In this document: positions 17,002 through 26,043 of the stretch, in pieces
Layout: the number at the start of each line of letters is the position of its first letter
Position numbering within the stretch: position 1 is the stretch's first letter
Assembly: GCF_900110675.1 (NCBI RefSeq)
Contig: NZ_FOEN01000007.1
Span: 44,834-108,833 of the forward strand
DNA from: Ignavigranum ruoffiae
GTDB lineage: Bacteria > Bacillota > Bacilli > Lactobacillales > Aerococcaceae
Direction: 5' to 3'
Length of the DNA stretch: 64,000 nucleotides
Made by a program: the position numbers and the translations under genes
Notes under the pieces: model-generated
The model's database searches: none
What the model was told of the DNA's origin: nothing
What the model saw: only the letters and a program-made list of their open reading frames with translations

Positions 17002-18300
17002 ATGGTCGAAGTGAGTTCAAGTGCCGAATTAATGCAAGCTGTTCGAGAGAGAAAGACGGAGATTGTGTTAACCCGTTCAGTGACCTTGGCCAGTCCTTTA
17101 TATTTAAGTCCTGAGGTATCGATCTCTGCCAAGGCTCAAGAAGATGGGAGCCTGCCGCGATTAATCTTCTCCCATTCAGATGGGCTGATTCTTAGTGGTT
17201 CTAGCCAAATTAAAGATATGATTTTGATGACTCGACAAGATAAGAAAGCGATCCAAATATTAGCTCAACAAAGTGAAGAAGATTTCGGTCAACTTATTTT
17301 GGAGAATTTAAAGATTAATGGACAAGTCTCATTGATCTTCCGGGCGCCTACCTTGAAAGCATCAGTCAAAGTGAACGATGTACATGTGATCAATACGGAT
17401 ACGCGGGCTTATCTGGAACAACCACAAAAATATGGGGTCAATGTTTTGCAAGGGGCTTTTACCCTTTATAACTTCAATCCGAACCAAGATAGTCAGATTG
17501 AAGCGAGTATTGAAGGGTTGGCCATCGGTTTACCAGATCAACCGGTTTGGGGTTCTGGTGTTTTTATTTCTGGCTTTGGCGACCAAGGTAGTCAAGTTCA
17601 TGTCGACCGCCTACAAGTAAATGATATTTATTCTACCGGAGTGCTTCCTCAAGGTGTCGCTGATTATATCACGGCAGGAATGTTTATTTCATACGGCGCG
17701 CTGGTCGACGAACTTATCCATGATGGTGTGACCATGACCTATGGGGTCAATGATATGGTTCTTGATGCTTGGGGCAAAGTTCAACGATGGATCGTTAACG
17801 ACAAGGTAGTTTCTTATGGACCTTCTGGTGTGGGCTTCGTTAATTTCGGTCAAGTTGATTATTTTGAAGCCAATGCTAGCATTGAAACCTACGGTACTGG
17901 GGCACGTGCTTATAACCAATATGATGGATACCTCAAAGAAGGCCTTTTCTCTGATATTATGACTCATAATGATGGGGCCGTCGGGATTCAAATTTCTAAG
18001 AAAGTAGATCGCTTAAGAATTCGCGGGAATATTCATACCTTTGGTAGTCTAGGTCAATCCCTAGTCAAAGGGGTGAATGTTGATCTTCCGGCTTATGCCT
18101 TCTCACTCAAGGAAGGGGGAGCTTTGGACGAATTCATCGTTGAAGGAGATATCCTCAGTGAGGGAGACCAAGTAACGACTGTGATTATGGAAGAAGGCGC
18201 TCAGATTGGTCAAGTGAAAGTCGCCGGTCGGGTTGACGCCAAGGGTCAAGACTCTCAAGCCTTTTCAAGTCAAAGTTTGGCGCAACAATTTGAAGCTTAA
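17002..18300 (+). CDS. Hypothetical right-handed beta-helix-like protein
   Basis: A 432-aa soluble protein without signal peptide or membrane segment. The sequence is a series of short beta strands with recurring patterns such as LRIRGNIHTFGS, IVEGDILSEGDQ and VKVAGRVDAKG. These look like rungs of a beta-solenoid resembling pectin-lyase-type folds, but no catalytic residues are evident. The ATG at 17002 has ATAGGAG upstream; a longer frame starting at 16948 lacks an SD. It follows the DJ-1 gene on the same strand. I cannot assign a function; a structural or carbohydrate-binding role is possible. Confidence 0.6.
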   Translation: MVEVSSSAELMQAVRERKTEIVLTRSVTLASPLYLSPEVSISAKAQEDGSLPRLIFSHSDGLILSGSSQIKDMILMTRQDKKAIQILAQQSEEDFGQLILENLKINGQVSLIFRAPTLKASVKVNDVHVINTDTRAYLEQPQKYGVNVLQGAFTLYNFNPNQDSQIEASIEGLAIGLPDQPVWGSGVFISGFGDQGSQVHVDRLQVNDIYSTGVLPQGVADYITAGMFISYGALVDELIHDGVTMTYGVNDMVLDAWGKVQRWIVNDKVVSYGPSGVGFVNFGQVDYFEANASIETYGTGARAYNQYDGYLKEGLFSDIMTHNDGAVGIQISKKVDRLRIRGNIHTFGSLGQSLVKGVNVDLPAYAFSLKEGGALDEFIVEGDILSEGDQVTTVIMEEGAQIGQVKVAGRVDAKGQDSQAFSSQSLAQQFEA

Positions 18301-18781
18301 TTTAGTATTCACTAAGAAATCTATTTGATTTCGCCGATATCACGAGATTTGAGATAATACATTGACGGACCAGATTGGCCCTTTCGAACAAATACAACCA
18401 TTCATCCTTATAAAATAACATCTGTTTCTTTGTATTGAACAAGAGAATAGCTCATCTAGCTAGTTAATCAGCCTATGTTTATTGATTCGTTAGCTTTTTC
18501 ACTGTATTTTTCCGTGAAAGCTGGCTGTTTAGCTGGAATGACGACGCTTGTTCTTGCGGAGATTCAGATGTTTTCTTTTTCTAAGCTGAAATAAGGATTG
18601 ATCTGCTTATAAAAGTTTCCCACGCTTAGGGTATTATCTTCAGCCATGCAGTCTGGTCAATCTATCTGAAGTTTATGTGTTAATTTATATATTTATATCA
18701 TTGATTTCTGAAAGAAGATTCTTGCAAATCTTTCATGATTGGTGGATGATAGAGAAAAGATCAAAAGGAGTGGAACCCTCG
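18301..18781. other. Intergenic region with a possible frameshifted remnant
   Basis: No intact gene is visible. On the minus strand 18647-18564 encodes 27 residues (MAEDNTLSVGNFYKQINPYF then SLEKENI). After a one-base shift a second open stretch down to 18479 adds about 29 polar residues. There is no SD, and a stop lies 12 bases before the ATG. A decayed small gene is possible, but the match to any family is unknown. The + strand upstream extension of the next gene is also open but lacks an SD. Confidence 0.3.
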
Positions 18782-19132
18782 ATGTCATCTCATCAACCTG
18801 AAGCAGGAAAAGAAGAAACTCAATTAAAGCAGCGGATCGAGTGGGTCGAATATATGGAGGCAGTCAAAGATCGTCGTTGGCAGCTTGTCAAAACATTGGA
18901 CCAGGCCCTGTCACAACTCGTAGACTCCGAAGAAGACTACCAGCGCTTATTAGATTATTACGGAAGTCAAGAATTTCGCCAAGATGTGGATGACAGCAAC
19001 CAAGGAATTATTCCGGCCGAAGTCAAACAAGGCGTTCTTTCTGAAGATGAAGTGTTTAACTTGGTTGGGGCCAACTACGATTTGTCGGTTCGTTTGATCG
19101 AAGTTGCTGCTTTACTCTTAAAACATCCCTAG
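18782..19132 (+). CDS. DUF4298 domain protein
   Basis: A 116-aa acidic, helical protein. The pattern is typical of DUF4298: RIEWVEYMEAVKDR, then LLDYYGSQEFRQD, and near the end VKQGVLSEDEVFNLV. The biochemical role is unknown. The ATG at 18782 follows AAGGAG with a slightly long spacer; a longer frame from 18677 has no SD. It is followed after 44 bp by a family 8 glycosyltransferase, and the pair is probably one transcript, suggesting a role in surface glycan or glycoprotein synthesis. Confidence 0.75.
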   Translation: MSSHQPEAGKEETQLKQRIEWVEYMEAVKDRRWQLVKTLDQALSQLVDSEEDYQRLLDYYGSQEFRQDVDDSNQGIIPAEVKQGVLSEDEVFNLVGANYDLSVRLIEVAALLLKHP

Positions 19133-19176
19133 GAATTTATTGAAGGAAGTTGTCTATGATCTAGGAAGGAAGTCCC

Positions 19177-19995
19177 ATGAATCTATTATTTTCAATCGAT
19201 GATAATTTTGTCGATCAAATGTTGACCACACTATATTCTATTTCTTGTCATCATCAAGAAAAGATGAGCGTCTATATTCTACAAAAAGAGGCCCTAAAGG
19301 AGACCGATAAGATAACGGATTTTATTAATAAGCTGGGCTATGACTATCAACCCATAATTATTGGTCAGACCGGGTTTTCTGATGCGCCAACCACCGACCG
19401 GTATCCAGAAACCATTTATTATCGGCTCTTAGCCCATGAATTCTTACCGGAGGATTTAGATCGAATTCTCTACTTAGATGCTGATATTCTTTGTATTAAT
19501 GATTTTTCTAATCTTTATAAGTTAGATTTAGGCTTGAATTTATATGCGGCAGCAAGTCATACCAAGGTTGGTAATTTATTAAATAAATTCAATCAGAAGC
19601 GTTTAGGTCTGGCTGAAGTGACCGAGTATTTCAATTCGGGTGTCCTGTTAATGAATCTTAAGCAAATTCGCCAACAAGTTCGACGAGAAGATATTTTTGC
19701 TTTTATTGAGGACAATTATCGGACTCTATTTTTGCCGGATCAAGATGTTTTAAATGGTCTCTATGGACCGGAGATTATTTCACTTCCCGACGAAGTCTAT
19801 AACTATGATACACGCTATGGTTTTATTTATGAAAGCTTGTCGCGCGGTGAATGGAATTCAGATTGGGTGATGGTCCATACGGTCTTTCTCCATTTCTGTG
19901 GTCGCAATAAACCTTGGATTCCCAAAGTCGCTGACGGCTTGGCTTTACTATACAAGCACTATCAAGCCCAAGCTCAGAAAATATTAGAAAAATAA
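19177..19995 (+). CDS. Family 8 glycosyltransferase
   Basis: A 272-aa cytosolic GT8 (LPS galactosyl/glucosyltransferase-like) enzyme with the GT-A fold. The metal-binding DxD motif is at Asp101-Asp103 in YLDADIL. The conserved YFNSGVLLMNL and LPDQDVLN segments follow, then the C-terminal VMVHTVFLHFCGRNKPW with the second metal-binding histidine. It transfers a sugar from a nucleotide sugar to an unknown acceptor. AGGAAGG stands ahead of the ATG. It is probably cotranscribed with the DUF4298 gene. Confidence 0.88.
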   Translation: MNLLFSIDDNFVDQMLTTLYSISCHHQEKMSVYILQKEALKETDKITDFINKLGYDYQPIIIGQTGFSDAPTTDRYPETIYYRLLAHEFLPEDLDRILYLDADILCINDFSNLYKLDLGLNLYAAASHTKVGNLLNKFNQKRLGLAEVTEYFNSGVLLMNLKQIRQQVRREDIFAFIEDNYRTLFLPDQDVLNGLYGPEIISLPDEVYNYDTRYGFIYESLSRGEWNSDWVMVHTVFLHFCGRNKPWIPKVADGLALLYKHYQAQAQKILEK

Positions 19996-20004
19996 TATAG
20001 CTAA

Positions 20005-20060
20005 AATCCACCAAGGCAGGATTTCTTAGTCGTTCAGGCTAAGAAATTGCTTGGTGGATT
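20005..20060. terminator. Long hairpin, probable terminator
   Basis: AATCCACCAAG (20005 on) pairs with CTTGGTGGATT (to 20060), with an inner stem around TTTCTTAG/CTAAGAAA. The T-tract is poor (CTTAGTTTATC), so termination efficiency is uncertain. Confidence 0.5.
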
Positions 20061-20216
20061 CTTAGTTTATCTTTACTACAGTATTAAGACAAACTGTTGT
20101 GTTCGAATTAATCAAAGTTAGCTATAAATGACCTTAATTTCATGACATGATAAATAGGTCAAGCGAAAATTGCTAATTTGATGGTTAAGCTAGGCATCAT
20201 CGATTCATCTGACCAC

Positions 20217-20873
20217 TTAATCGACGAAGCTTAATACATCTTCAAGGGCATAACGGATAGATTTAACTTCTTCTTCGGCATGGTCAGGATCGGCTTTACC
20301 AATAGCTAGGGCCATACATGGCGTATAACGTTCAGGATCCAAATCAAGTAATTGAGTCAATTGCTTGCCATCGTAGCCAGCAATCGGATTAGAATCATAA
20401 CCGTAAGCCCGGGCAATCAACATGAGCTGCATCGCAGCCAAAGAGGCATCCCGTTGGGCATCGACGATGAGCATTTCCTTGGGGGCTCTTTCATATAGAG
20501 GTAAGAAAGTAGCCAGAACTTCATCGCGTTTCTCGGCCGTGATTCGACCAGCTTGGTAAGCTTGATCCCACAAATCTCGATAGGAATGGAAGGCTAGGGC
20601 ATCGGCGAAGATGACGACCATGGCGGCACAAGTTTCCAATTGAGGAGAATTAAACTTCATAAAGCATTGTCTTAATTTGTCCTTGCCGGCTTCGGTATCG
20701 ACAACGATAAACTTCCAAGCCTGCAGATTACAGGCTGAGGGAGCCGTAATGGTGGCTGAAATCATATCGGTCATCGTTTGGCGATCAATGTTTACTTTCG
20801 GGTCGAAGTGACGGATAGAGTGGCGATTGAGTAAAATATCAGCAAAATCATTATTCACAAAGTCTTGTTTCAT
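20217..20873 (-). CDS. Nitroreductase family protein
   Basis: A 218-aa FMN-dependent NAD(P)H oxidoreductase of the nitroreductase fold. The N-terminal NRHSIRHFDP and the APSACNLQAWKFIVV segments contact FMN. The later GYDSNPIAGYD and ALAIGKADP segments are also conserved. The physiological substrate (nitroaromatics, quinones or other) is unknown. I place the start at the ATG at 20873 because ACAGGAGGATTGCT stands directly upstream. The first six residues of a longer frame would overlap that SD. It is a monocistronic leftward gene. Confidence 0.85.
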   Translation of the reverse strand: MKQDFVNNDFADILLNRHSIRHFDPKVNIDRQTMTDMISATITAPSACNLQAWKFIVVDTEAGKDKLRQCFMKFNSPQLETCAAMVVIFADALAFHSYRDLWDQAYQAGRITAEKRDEVLATFLPLYERAPKEMLIVDAQRDASLAAMQLMLIARAYGYDSNPIAGYDGKQLTQLLDLDPERYTPCMALAIGKADPDHAEEEVKSIRYALEDVLSFVD

Positions 20874-20962
20874 AGCAATCCTCCTGTTCATTTGTTCACA
20901 ATTTAATTATAAAACTAAATGAAAGGGGATTCAAGCCGTCTAAGCTACCGCTTATCAATCAT

Positions 20963-22153
20963 TTAATTTACTCTATTCATAAATCGATGACGCTGGATCA
21001 TATAGCTGATAGCGAAATAAGCGAGGATAATCAGCACTTGGATGCCAAAATTGCGCCAGATTGCTTGACTATGAGCCCAGTCAAAGCTAGATAAGTTAGC
21101 AATCATTTCATTGGTTTGGACTTGCCAGATTGGTGTGGCTAAGGATGCTAGCTTCTTCATGGTTGGGTCAATAATTTGCAAAGGAACGAACACACCAGAG
21201 AAGAAGGACAAGAGTAGACTTAAGCCAATGGATAGGAAATCAATCACGCCCTTTTTTTGGGCTAAGGTAGAAAGTAAATAGGCCAATCCATGAATACCGA
21301 ATATCGCCAGCAAGGCATTCAGCATGTAGAGTTGACCTTGGGTTTGGAACAAGGGCTCGAAGCCAAAAATAATCAGTCCCAGCATCATTAGCATTAGCCA
21401 ATAAGTAAAGGCCCAAGTCAATGAGGCGAACCAGAGTTGACTGGTTCGAGAAAATTCAGTCATTTTACTGAGGTGGTCTCTTTTTTTAATTTCTGGATTT
21501 TGGGTTGAACGTTGGACTCCACCAATCACTTTGATAAAGGTCATCATCGTGACAAAACCAATCATCGAACAGTAGATTAAACCAAAATTTCTAACATTAT
21601 TCTGCTGATTTTCTTGGCGAATCACATGTGGTTGAATATGGGGCTGTAAATCAGCCTGCATTTGATTTAAAGAGCGCTGAATGGTTTCATCGTCGGAATT
21701 CTGATTGAAATTGATTATTTCGGCTTCCAGACTTTTCAAATAAGTAAAGATGATATTATCAATATAAATTTCAGCTTCGCTGTCGGCAGTAGGCTGCTTT
21801 GCTAATGGTGGAATGGTCTTATCAGTCAGAATCGTCTCTGACCAATGTTCAGGAATCGTTAAGATGTAATAAGTATCAAAGTTGTAAAGGGCATCCGCCT
21901 TCACTTCGGCATCATCTTCTAGTTCGACGATTTCGGCCTTACTTGCTAAATAGTTAACTAAATGCCTAGAAATTGACCTTTGATCTTGATTGAAGATGGT
22001 AATTTTGAAATCAAAACTTTGAAATTCCTGATCGTTTTGAAAGGCTGAATTACCTTTTAAGGGTAAGGTGACGACCAGTAATAAAATAATGGTAATCAAA
22101 TAATATATTTTATATTTTCGGGCCAGTCGGAAGAATAATTTAAAGAGTTTCAT
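20963..22153 (-). CDS. ABC-2 type transporter permease (second permease)
   Basis: A 396-aa membrane protein. It has one N-terminal helix (about 15-30), a large extracytoplasmic domain (about 35-190) and a C-terminal bundle of about five helices. This layout is typical of ABC-2 export permeases of the DrrB/YhgE type. It overlaps the upstream permease gene by 14 bp, and both follow the ATPase gene, so the three make one exporter operon transcribed leftward. The substrate is unknown; drug, peptide or lipid export are usual for the class. Confidence 0.82.
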   Translation of the reverse strand: MKLFKLFFRLARKYKIYYLITIILLLVVTLPLKGNSAFQNDQEFQSFDFKITIFNQDQRSISRHLVNYLASKAEIVELEDDAEVKADALYNFDTYYILTIPEHWSETILTDKTIPPLAKQPTADSEAEIYIDNIIFTYLKSLEAEIINFNQNSDDETIQRSLNQMQADLQPHIQPHVIRQENQQNNVRNFGLIYCSMIGFVTMMTFIKVIGGVQRSTQNPEIKKRDHLSKMTEFSRTSQLWFASLTWAFTYWLMLMMLGLIIFGFEPLFQTQGQLYMLNALLAIFGIHGLAYLLSTLAQKKGVIDFLSIGLSLLLSFFSGVFVPLQIIDPTMKKLASLATPIWQVQTNEMIANLSSFDWAHSQAIWRNFGIQVLIILAYFAISYMIQRHRFMNRVN

Positions 22154-23351
22154 AACGCTTCCCTCCTGTTCCTAGGAAGATAATTAAACTTAAGCCGACG
22201 ACATAGCTGGCTAGAATGAGCAAGTTCTGCTGATATTGTTGCTGGCTGGGATAATTATTTAAATAATAAATCCCTTTGCTGACTAAAGCAACGGGGTTGA
22301 TCACGTTAACCCAGCTTAGGTTCTTCTGCAACCATGCTGTTAGTGGCGGGGCCATTAAACCAGCAAACGCACCCAGAATCAGACCAATCACACTCATAAT
22401 CGCTGAGATCTGTTCAGGACTTACCGGAAGAATTAGGGCGAGAACCATACCTAGTAATAAACCGGTCAGGACCCCCAATGTCAGTAATAATAGAATTTCA
22501 AGGTGATAGGGACCTAAGGGTATCTTAGCGATGACAAAGATAGCATAAGCGAGATAGGTCAAGCAGAGTGAACTGACAGCCACTGGGATAAAAGATCGTA
22601 GAATCTGGAGCCGATGAGGCAGGGGAGCAATCTCTAATCGGCCAGCTTGGACGACACGATCAGCCCGATTGTTGATGATAATCTGACTGCCCGATGTCAT
22701 AAAATAAATACAGATATAGCCCAGACAGGCATAGAAGAAGACCGTAAATCCTGAACTGCCTTTATTCCCCTGCGCTTGGATAATCGTTTGGGGTTGAATT
22801 CCAGAGGATAGATTCTTCTGCATCTCTAATAAAGAGAGTGGTTGATCAAGATGGGTCTTGATTTGGCGCTGGATGACCTGTTGAATACTTAGAACAGATT
22901 CTAAAGCTTGGTAGAGGACACTGGTTGATAAACTTTTGGTCGCTGCTGGTAATATTTCTAAGTCTGCCTTGATTTGCTCCTGATCTTGACGGAGAATTAA
23001 TTTATGACTGAAGATTTGTTGTTCGAGGTAGCGGTCAGCCTCCGCTTCGCTCAAGGGCACATAGATGATTAGGTCCATAGCATCTTCTTTAGTTGGCTCT
23101 AGTGCTTGGACTTGGTCATCAACAATTTCACCTGGACGACCAATATTATCTAACACTTGACTAATTTGTTCCGGCTGATTTTCAAATATGGTGGCGACCG
23201 GTAGGGGGTCGAAAGTAGCTTCGTCTGACAAAAGATTCGAAAAAGCAAAGACATAGATCAGGGCAAAACCAATCGGAAATAAGATGCCGAACAAAGCCCC
23301 ATCACGGTTACGGTAAAATTTCTTAAATTCATAATGGAGGTGTTCAAGCAT
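22140..23351 (-). CDS. ABC-2 type transporter permease (first permease)
   Basis: A 403-aa permease with the same topology as its downstream neighbour: one N-terminal helix (FGILFPIGFALIYVF), a long extracellular domain, and about five C-terminal helices. The ATG at 23351 overlaps the end of the ATPase gene by 8 bp (CATGCTTGA), and GAAGGAG stands upstream of it, so translation is coupled. A longer frame starting 42 bp upstream lies inside the ATPase gene and is less likely. It probably pairs with the other permease as a heterodimer. Confidence 0.82.
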   Translation of the reverse strand: MLEHLHYEFKKFYRNRDGALFGILFPIGFALIYVFAFSNLLSDEATFDPLPVATIFENQPEQISQVLDNIGRPGEIVDDQVQALEPTKEDAMDLIIYVPLSEAEADRYLEQQIFSHKLILRQDQEQIKADLEILPAATKSLSTSVLYQALESVLSIQQVIQRQIKTHLDQPLSLLEMQKNLSSGIQPQTIIQAQGNKGSSGFTVFFYACLGYICIYFMTSGSQIIINNRADRVVQAGRLEIAPLPHRLQILRSFIPVAVSSLCLTYLAYAIFVIAKIPLGPYHLEILLLLTLGVLTGLLLGMVLALILPVSPEQISAIMSVIGLILGAFAGLMAPPLTAWLQKNLSWVNVINPVALVSKGIYYLNNYPSQQQYQQNLLILASYVVGLSLIIFLGTGGKRYETL

Positions 23352-24285
23352 GGTCACGCAACTCCTTCCCAGTAATCTCCAGGAAGACATCATTGAGGCT
23401 AGGTTTTTGGATGGTTAGGTTGAGAATATCGATTTGAGCTTGGTCAAAGTGATGGATTAGGGGAACAATTTGTTGACTGTTCTTCTCAAAGCGGATTTCG
23501 AGCCCTTTATCTAAAGGTTGAACCGATTGAACACCAGGAAACTGGGACAGTTCTTGGATAAAACCTTCAGGCAGGGCATAACTTTCAACTTGGACCACAT
23601 CCCCACTGACTGAGAGCGCCTTAATTTGCTCGCTGGTGCCCGACACGAGTTCTTTGCCCCGATCCATAATGGTGATGCTATCACACAGGGCTTCCACTTC
23701 TTCCATATAGTGGGTAGTATAGATAATCGTCTTGCCCTGATTCCTTAAATCTTTAATCCCTTGCAGGATTTTATTGCGAGATTGAGGATCGACAGCTACC
23801 GTTGGTTCATCCAAAATAATCAATTCAGGCTGATGGGCGATTCCGCAAGCCAAATTCAGACGTCGTAAAAGCCCCCCAGATAGTTTCTGTGGTCGATACT
23901 TGACAAAATCTTCTAATTCAACAAATTCGATTGCTTGTTGGACCAAGTCTTTGCGTTGCTTGCTATTATCGATATATAAGCTACAGAAATAATCAATATT
24001 TTCATAGACGGTTAATTCATCATAGACGCCGACATTTTGCATCACTAAGCCAATCCTGCGTTTGACACCATAGTTATCTGGCGACATCGGCTGACCAAAA
24101 ATTTTGATGGATCCTTTCTCAAATTTGAGTAAAGAGAGTAGGCAATTAATGGCGGTTGTCTTTCCCGAGCCATTTGGACCGAGTAAGCCATAGATTTCTC
24201 CTGCTTGGACTTGTAGATTAAAGTGATCTAAGGCCAGCGTTTGTTGATAACGTTTCACCACATTTTCCATTTCGACGATGTTCAT
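23344..24285 (-). CDS. ABC transporter ATP-binding protein (DrrA-like)
   Basis: A 313-aa cytosolic ATPase. Walker A is GPNGSGKTT, the signature is LSGGLLRR and Walker B is LIILDEPTVAVD. An extra C-terminal domain of about 90 residues is typical of the DrrA/CcmA subgroup that drives ABC-2 exporters. It is the first gene of a three-gene leftward operon. The divergent intergenic region (24286-24473) contains repeats that may bind the neighbouring response regulator. Confidence 0.9.
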   Translation of the reverse strand: MNIVEMENVVKRYQQTLALDHFNLQVQAGEIYGLLGPNGSGKTTAINCLLSLLKFEKGSIKIFGQPMSPDNYGVKRRIGLVMQNVGVYDELTVYENIDYFCSLYIDNSKQRKDLVQQAIEFVELEDFVKYRPQKLSGGLLRRLNLACGIAHQPELIILDEPTVAVDPQSRNKILQGIKDLRNQGKTIIYTTHYMEEVEALCDSITIMDRGKELVSGTSEQIKALSVSGDVVQVESYALPEGFIQELSQFPGVQSVQPLDKGLEIRFEKNSQQIVPLIHHFDQAQIDILNLTIQKPSLNDVFLEITGKELRDHA

Positions 24286-24356
24286 TGGGCGCCCTCCTTT
24301 TTACTTTTCTTTCAGATTCATTATGGCATGAAACCGGTTAAAAAGTAATTGGCGGA

Positions 24357-24383
24357 TGTCATCAGTTAGATGACAAATGTCAT
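24357..24383. promoter_or_regulatory. Repeats between exporter operon and two-component operon
   Basis: TGTCATC (24357-24363) and GATGACA (24369-24375) form a perfect 7-5-7 inverted repeat. A second direct copy TGTCAT follows at 24378-24383, 21 bp after the first, which is two helical turns. The element is placed to control the leftward exporter and the rightward regulator, whose likely -10 TATAAT is at 24427-24432. OmpR-type regulators bind such direct repeats, so the adjacent response regulator is the candidate. Confidence 0.45.
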
Positions 24384-24473
24384 TAACAACGCTCAAGAAG
24401 CATCTATTTAGCTACAGCAACAATGGTATAATAAAGAAGTCATCAATATTTATTAAAGAAAGGGTGAGGGTCC

Positions 24474-25127
24474 TTGAATGCTAAGTTGTTACTCATCGAG
24501 GATGATCCGGTCATTGGACAAGCAGTTCAAAGCTATTTAATTAATCTAGGTTACCAGGTTGATATTAGCCAAGATTATCTGACGGCTAAACTAAAAATAA
24601 TGGCGGGATATTCCTTAATTATTCTTGATTTAAATCTTCCTGATGGAGATGGATTAGATTTATTACCCATAGCTAGGAAACAAGGTAGTAAAGTGGTTAT
24701 TACAACGGTTAAAAATAAACCGCGAGATATCGTGACTGCCTTAGACCAAGGGGCGGACGATTATCTAACGAAACCCTTTGATTTAGCAGTTTTACGAGCG
24801 AGAATCGATGTGTGTTTACGCCAATCTACCATAAAGTCAGGATCAATCATAAAATATAAATCCTGTTCATTAAATACTGACCAAGGACAAATTACTTATC
24901 GCCAGCGGCTCCTAGAATTGACCGCTTTGGAATATGAGATACTAGCTCACTTTATTCTTCATCCCCAGCAAATTTTCACTCGTCAACAATTATTGGCACG
25001 GTTTTGGGATCAACGACAAAAGTTTGTCAATGATAATACTTTAACCGCGACCATTAAACGAATTCGTGATAAAAGTGATAAAAGCATTATTACAACAGTT
25101 CGTGGGATTGGTTATAGAATGGAGTAA
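24474..25127 (+). CDS. OmpR-family response regulator
   Basis: A 217-aa two-component regulator. The receiver domain has acidic residues Asp10-Asp11, phospho-acceptor Asp52 and KPF. The C-terminal winged helix is found at about residues 125-217 (LTALEYEILAHFILHPQQIF). It starts with TTG behind GGGTGAGGG; the overlapping ATG four bases later is out of frame. Its stop is followed at once by the kinase gene. Likely targets are the ABC exporters on either side. Confidence 0.9.
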   Translation: MNAKLLLIEDDPVIGQAVQSYLINLGYQVDISQDYLTAKLKIMAGYSLIILDLNLPDGDGLDLLPIARKQGSKVVITTVKNKPRDIVTALDQGADDYLTKPFDLAVLRARIDVCLRQSTIKSGSIIKYKSCSLNTDQGQITYRQRLLELTALEYEILAHFILHPQQIFTRQQLLARFWDQRQKFVNDNTLTATIKRIRDKSDKSIITTVRGIGYRME

Positions 25128-25130
25128 ATT

Positions 25131-26006
25131 ATGGTATTAATATTTTGGCCATTAAGCATTCTAGTGGTTTACTTATGGCTTCGTTGTCGTCAAAGTCGAA
25201 GAATCCGTGAAATCCTTGAATATATTGATCAAATGTATCATCAAAATTATAGGATGACCATGAAACAAGATGATTTTGCCCTTTTGGAAGATCAAATTTA
25301 TAAATTATTTCTTGAATTAATCGAAGAGCGTGAACAAACTCAGGCCATGGCTGCCCTTCAAAGTCAGAATCTAGAAGATATTGCCCATCAAATTAAAACA
25401 CCCATGACAGGCATTTCCTTAAATATCGAAAAACTGAGACAGGGACAGGCTTCTAGTGAAAAGTTAGCGGTATTAGAAAGTCAATTTACTCGGCTTCAAG
25501 TGTTGAGTGAACAATTATTGAAATTAGCCAGTCTACAAGTGCCAGATAAGTCGATGCAGGTCGAAATAATTTATAGTAATGAGTTGGTTGACTATGCTCT
25601 AGAAATATTAGAAGAAGACATGGATGTCCACAGTGTTCAGATTATTCGCCAAGGCGAGTCAGATCTGATTGAAGGAGATTTTTATTGGTTGGCCGAATCA
25701 TTGATTAATGTATTGAAGAATGCTCTTCAACAGCAAACTACTCGAAAAATTATTATTTCTTTGCGTCAGAATCCCATTTACCATCAAATTGAAATAGAAG
25801 ATGATGGTGGGGGAATTGACGAAGATTCACAAAGCAAGATTTTCCAGCGTTTTTATAAGCAACCCGATTCCAATGGTTTCGGACTTGGCTTAGCAATCGC
25901 CAAAGAAGTGATGCTAAAGCATCATGGGGACCTTGAAGTTATGAATACAGACCAGGGCGCCAAATTCTCGTTTAAATTCTATCATGTCACTTCTTTATCA
26001 CATTGA
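25131..26006 (+). CDS. Sensor histidine kinase, short N-terminal anchor
   Basis: A 291-aa kinase with one N-terminal membrane helix (about residues 2-18) and almost no extracellular part. The phosphorylated histidine is His86 in EDIAHQIKTPMTG. The N-box is LINVLKNALQQ, and G-boxes DDGGGID and GFGLGLAIAKE follow. Without an external sensor domain it probably senses through the membrane or through a partner, as kinases coupled to MacB/BceAB-type transporters do. It is followed by such a transporter after 37 bp. GGAGTAAATT overlaps the regulator stop. Confidence 0.88.
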   Translation: MVLIFWPLSILVVYLWLRCRQSRRIREILEYIDQMYHQNYRMTMKQDDFALLEDQIYKLFLELIEEREQTQAMAALQSQNLEDIAHQIKTPMTGISLNIEKLRQGQASSEKLAVLESQFTRLQVLSEQLLKLASLQVPDKSMQVEIIYSNELVDYALEILEEDMDVHSVQIIRQGESDLIEGDFYWLAESLINVLKNALQQQTTRKIIISLRQNPIYHQIEIEDDGGGIDEDSQSKIFQRFYKQPDSNGFGLGLAIAKEVMLKHHGDLEVMNTDQGAKFSFKFYHVTSLSH

Positions 26007-26043
26007 CCTTGTATGATGACAGTAGAAGGAGGTCATCAATACG

